A stretch of DNA of 64,000 bases from UBA8106 sp964569695 (GTDB lineage: Bacteria > Acidobacteriota > Vicinamibacteria > Vicinamibacterales > UBA823): NCBI GenBank assembly GCA_964569695.1, contig CAZMUA010000001.1, positions 62,001-126,000 of the forward strand, in the 5' to 3' direction. Positions 61,410 through 64,000 of this stretch are shown here, in pieces (the stretch's first letter is position 1; every line of letters begins with the position of its first letter). The translations under genes and the position numbers were made by a program. Below the pieces are notes generated by a model. It was not told the origin of the DNA. It saw only the letters and a list, made by a program, of their open reading frames with translations, and ran no database searches.

Positions 61410-63050
61410 ATGCTGTTACGTCGCTTTCAAAACTTGGGGTTCATCTGTGTCGTTGCTGCAGGACTCAGTGGCGCATGCAGCACACCTCGTAATCCTTCGG
61501 TTATTCCGCAACCTGTGCAGATGGAGGTGGGACGGGGGATTTTTGATCTCGACGCAGACACACGCATTGTGCTGACAAATCCGACGAATGAGGTGCAGCA
61601 ACTAACTGAGTCATGGGCAAGGCCGATCCGTGCGACGTCCGGCTTTAATTTGCAGTTGGTCGATACACCGAGCGATGCACCATCAAATACGATCACCTTG
61701 CGACTTTCCCCTGATGCCTCCCACCCCGCCGAAGGCTATCACTTGGACGTGACGTCTGACGCGGTGACGGTTGAAGCCAAGACACCGGCAGGTTTGTTTT
61801 ACGGGTTGCAGACTTTGACACAATTACTATCTGGTGACCACTCCAGCGGTTGGTCAGTACCCGTCGTGCAGATTGTGGATACCCCGCGATTCGCCTATCG
61901 CGGGATGCACCTCGATGTTGGACGACATTTTTTCCCGGTGGCGTTTGTAAAGAAGTACATCGATCTGTTGGCGATGTACAAGATGAACAAATTTCACTGG
62001 CATCTAACCGAGGATCAAGGCTGGCGGATTGAAATCAAAAAGTATCCGAAGCTCACTGAAATAGGCGCCTATCGCAAGGAAACGGTCGTGGGGAAGAACT
62101 TCGAGCGTTTTGACCGGCCTTACGTTGGTGACGGGCAACCCCACGGCGGTTTCTATACCCAGGATGAGGTGCGTGAGGTGGTAGCCTATGCCCGCGCCCG
62201 TTACATCGATGTAATTCCAGAAATTGAAATGCCTGGCCATGCAACTGCCGCGCTTGCCGCCTATCCAGAATTGGCGTGCACGGACGGACCGTTTGATGTG
62301 CCTACCACCTGGGGAATCTTCGAAGACGTCTTTTGTCCGAAAGAGGAGACCTTTCAGTTTCTTGAGGATGTACTCACTGAAGTTATCGCGTTGTTTCCAA
62401 GTCAATACATTCATATTGGCGGTGACGAGGTGCCGAAGGTGCGCTGGAAGGAAAGTGAGCTTGCCCAAGAGGTAATCACTCGCGAGGGTTTGGCTGATGA
62501 AGAGGAACTCCAGAGTTATTTTATTAAACGTATCGAGGCCTTCCTCCAGGCTCAGGGGCGGCGATTAATTGGCTGGGACGAGATTCTCGAAGGAGGACTC
62601 GCACCAGACGCCACTGTCATGTCATGGCGTGGCATGGAAGGTGGTATCGAAGCTGCCAGACAGGGGCACGATGTCATTATGACGCCCACAAGCCATACCT
62701 ACTTTGATTATTATCAGGGCGATCCGGTACAGGAACCACTCGCTATTCGTGGTCTCACTCCGCTGGAGAAGGTGTATGGCTTTGAGCCGGTGCCAGAGAC
62801 CCTGTCAGCAGAAGAGGCAGCACACATTCTCGGAGCCCAGGGCAACGTCTGGACCGAATACATGGCAACGACTGATTATGTGGAGTACATGGTGTTTCCA
62901 AGGATGTTAGCGCTTGCGGAAGTCGTGTGGTCTCCGCAAGAACTACGGAACTGGGAGGACTTTGTGCAGCGCTTGCCAGCGCAGTTGCAACACCTCGATA
63001 CGCTTGGCGTAAACTACCGGCAGCCAGAAGAGGTGGGTGGCGCGGAATGA
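61410..63050 (+). CDS. Beta-N-acetylhexosaminidase lipoprotein (GH20)
   Basis: A 546-residue GH20 enzyme removing terminal GlcNAc or GalNAc. It carries a lipoprotein signal (LSGAC, Cys23), an N-terminal GH20b domain (about 30-150) and a catalytic barrel with HWHLTEDQGWRIEIKKYPKL and the Asp-Glu catalytic pair in HIGGDEVPK. The tryptophan-rich end LGAQGNVWTEYM is typical. GGGGGG lies upstream of the ATG. It likely acts in the periplasm or on the outer membrane on chitin- or peptidoglycan-derived sugars. Confidence 0.94.
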   Translation: MLLRRFQNLGFICVVAAGLSGACSTPRNPSVIPQPVQMEVGRGIFDLDADTRIVLTNPTNEVQQLTESWARPIRATSGFNLQLVDTPSDAPSNTITLRLSPDASHPAEGYHLDVTSDAVTVEAKTPAGLFYGLQTLTQLLSGDHSSGWSVPVVQIVDTPRFAYRGMHLDVGRHFFPVAFVKKYIDLLAMYKMNKFHWHLTEDQGWRIEIKKYPKLTEIGAYRKETVVGKNFERFDRPYVGDGQPHGGFYTQDEVREVVAYARARYIDVIPEIEMPGHATAALAAYPELACTDGPFDVPTTWGIFEDVFCPKEETFQFLEDVLTEVIALFPSQYIHIGGDEVPKVRWKESELAQEVITREGLADEEELQSYFIKRIEAFLQAQGRRLIGWDEILEGGLAPDATVMSWRGMEGGIEAARQGHDVIMTPTSHTYFDYYQGDPVQEPLAIRGLTPLEKVYGFEPVPETLSAEEAAHILGAQGNVWTEYMATTDYVEYMVFPRMLALAEVVWSPQELRNWEDFVQRLPAQLQHLDTLGVNYRQPEEVGGAE

Positions 63051-63081
63051 AGATAACGGGGATCAGCCACTTAGGTGTTGG

Positions 63082-64000
63082 ATGACTACCGTACGACTTA
63101 ACTGCTTGCTACTGTTCCTAGTTGCTAGTGTCGTCTCTGGATGTCAGGAGTTCGACCAGGGCCAGAAGGAACCTAGTCGCACACAACTCTTAATCGTCGT
63201 CGACGGCCTTCGCCCGGATTTCGTAACAGCTGACTTCACCCCGCAGTTACACCGCTTGGCGCAGCGCGGGGTGCTCTTTAGTAACCACCATGCGGTCTTT
63301 CCAACCGTAACACGTGTGAACGCAGCGTCGATCTCGACAGGTGCATACCCCAGAACACACGGACTGATGGGCAATTCGGTTTTCATGCCAAAGGTGGATG
63401 CGAGTAGCGCACTGAGTACCGGCACGAAAGATGTACTTGATGCAATCGGACATGCCACGGATGGACAGATCTTGACTGCTACGACACTTGGAGAGGTGCT
63501 CCAGGGAGCTGGTAAGAGTTTAGTGGTGCTGAGTTCAGGAACCGAAGGGTCTGGGTTGCTCTTGAATCACACCGTTGCCGGTGGTGCGGTGATTCACCCG
63601 GGATTTACCTTGCCTGAGTCATTACGTGCCAGTCTTGATGCAACGCTCGGGTATAGCCTACCCGCAAATGCATCAGTAGCCGCGCAGACACGCTGGCTTG
63701 TTGATGTCTATCTTCAGTATGTCGTAGAGATACTTCAACCAGATGCGACGATTTTATGGATCGGAAACTTGGATGGTGCGACCCACGCGTACGGTGTGGG
63801 TTCACCATCGGCCCTAGAGGCGCTTACAACTGTCGATGCTGAGATCGCTCGTATTGAAACAACACTCCTGAGAAGTGAACGGGTTAGTGGCGTCAATCTC
63901 TTGGTCGCGTCGGACCACGGGTTTTCGTCGCACACCGGTGAACTTGATTTGGACAGTTTGCTTGAGCCGCACAGGGGTACGCTTGAAAACGGCTCACCTG
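63082..64000 (+). CDS. Type I phosphodiesterase/nucleotide pyrophosphatase lipoprotein (partial, 3' end outside window)
   Basis: Visible are about 306 residues of an alkaline-phosphatase-superfamily enzyme. It has a lipoprotein signal (VVSGC, Cys22). Metal and nucleophile motifs are intact: VDGLRPDFV, FPTVTRVNAASISTGAYP with the Thr nucleophile, NLDGATHAYG and SDHGFSSHTG. Family members hydrolyse nucleotide pyrophosphates or phosphodiesters outside the cytoplasm. It starts 31 bp after the hexosaminidase and is probably in the same operon. The remaining C-terminus lies beyond the window. Confidence 0.9.
   Translation, partial: MTTVRLNCLLLFLVASVVSGCQEFDQGQKEPSRTQLLIVVDGLRPDFVTADFTPQLHRLAQRGVLFSNHHAVFPTVTRVNAASISTGAYPRTHGLMGNSVFMPKVDASSALSTGTKDVLDAIGHATDGQILTATTLGEVLQGAGKSLVVLSSGTEGSGLLLNHTVAGGAVIHPGFTLPESLRASLDATLGYSLPANASVAAQTRWLVDVYLQYVVEILQPDATILWIGNLDGATHAYGVGSPSALEALTTVDAEIARIETTLLRSERVSGVNLLVASDHGFSSHTGELDLDSLLEPHRGTLENGSP

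Noticed and set aside
1..64000. CRISPR arrays, insertion sequences, prophage or integrase attachment sites
   Set aside because: I saw no repeated spacer pattern, transposase, integrase or target-site duplication; the window reads as ordinary chromosome.

Overview
The window spans a chromosomal replication origin and about 56 kb to its right. The order mnmG-mnmE-jag-yidC-yidD-rnpA-rpmH on the minus strand, then oriC, then dnaA-dnaN-gyrB-gyrA on the plus strand is a classical bacterial origin neighbourhood, here without recF between dnaN and gyrB. YidC has a large periplasmic domain, and there are many lipoproteins, periplasmic-glucan genes and flavinylated or quinoprotein redox enzymes, so the host is a Gram-negative, respiring bacterium. 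jag at the origin together with DUF885, long PIG-L, VPS10/BNR and PQQ-dehydrogenase proteins suggests Acidobacteriota (Vicinamibacteria-like) or a relative. That placement is inference; no rRNA is present.

Layout. 1-5438: tRNA wobble modification (mnmG, mnmE), membrane insertion (yidC, yidD, jag), RNase P protein and L34. 5440-7483: bipartite oriC flanking dnaA, with DnaA-box-like sites, an AT-rich stretch, a terminator-like perfect palindrome and an extended -10 promoter before dnaN. 7484-13760: dnaN, gyrB, gyrA. 13831-14541: unknown lipoprotein. 14554-22080: an eleven-gene Mrp/Mbh-type cation/proton antiporter operon with three NuoL/M/N-like subunits. 22119-30252 (minus): PcrA/UvrD helicase, a Tat-signal NADP/F420-type reductase, glmS, glmU, a TPR protein and an AT-rich rsmI. 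30378-34862: DUF885 peptidase-like protein, FmdB-type zinc ribbon, galU, serS and tRNA-Ser(UGA).

34893-44329 is the most unusual part. It holds a CDP-alcohol phosphatidyltransferase, a BchC-like MDR dehydrogenase, a PTPS/QueD homologue that has lost its catalytic Cys and His and one zinc His, a GT4 glycosyltransferase, a SAM methyltransferase, a stand-alone RibD-type reductase, a GTP cyclohydrolase II fused to a degenerate RibB domain, a creatininase/ArfB-family amidohydrolase, an FkbM methyltransferase and a membrane sulfatase/phosphoglycerol-transferase-like protein. I infer a pathway that takes GTP to a reduced, glycosylated, methylated pyrimidine or pterin compound, possibly with envelope attachment. 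I know of no described product.

44378-64000: opgG-opgH (periplasmic glucan synthesis), a flavinylated FMN-binding protein with a NapH/NosR-like ferredoxin membrane protein, a Gfo/Idh oxidoreductase, a MATE exporter, a long PIG-L protein preceded by a coupled small membrane ORF, a PQQ dehydrogenase, a VPS10/BNR protein, an APC permease, a GH20 hexosaminidase lipoprotein and a truncated phosphodiesterase lipoprotein. The last group looks like extracytoplasmic scavenging of amino sugars, phosphodiesters and amino acids.
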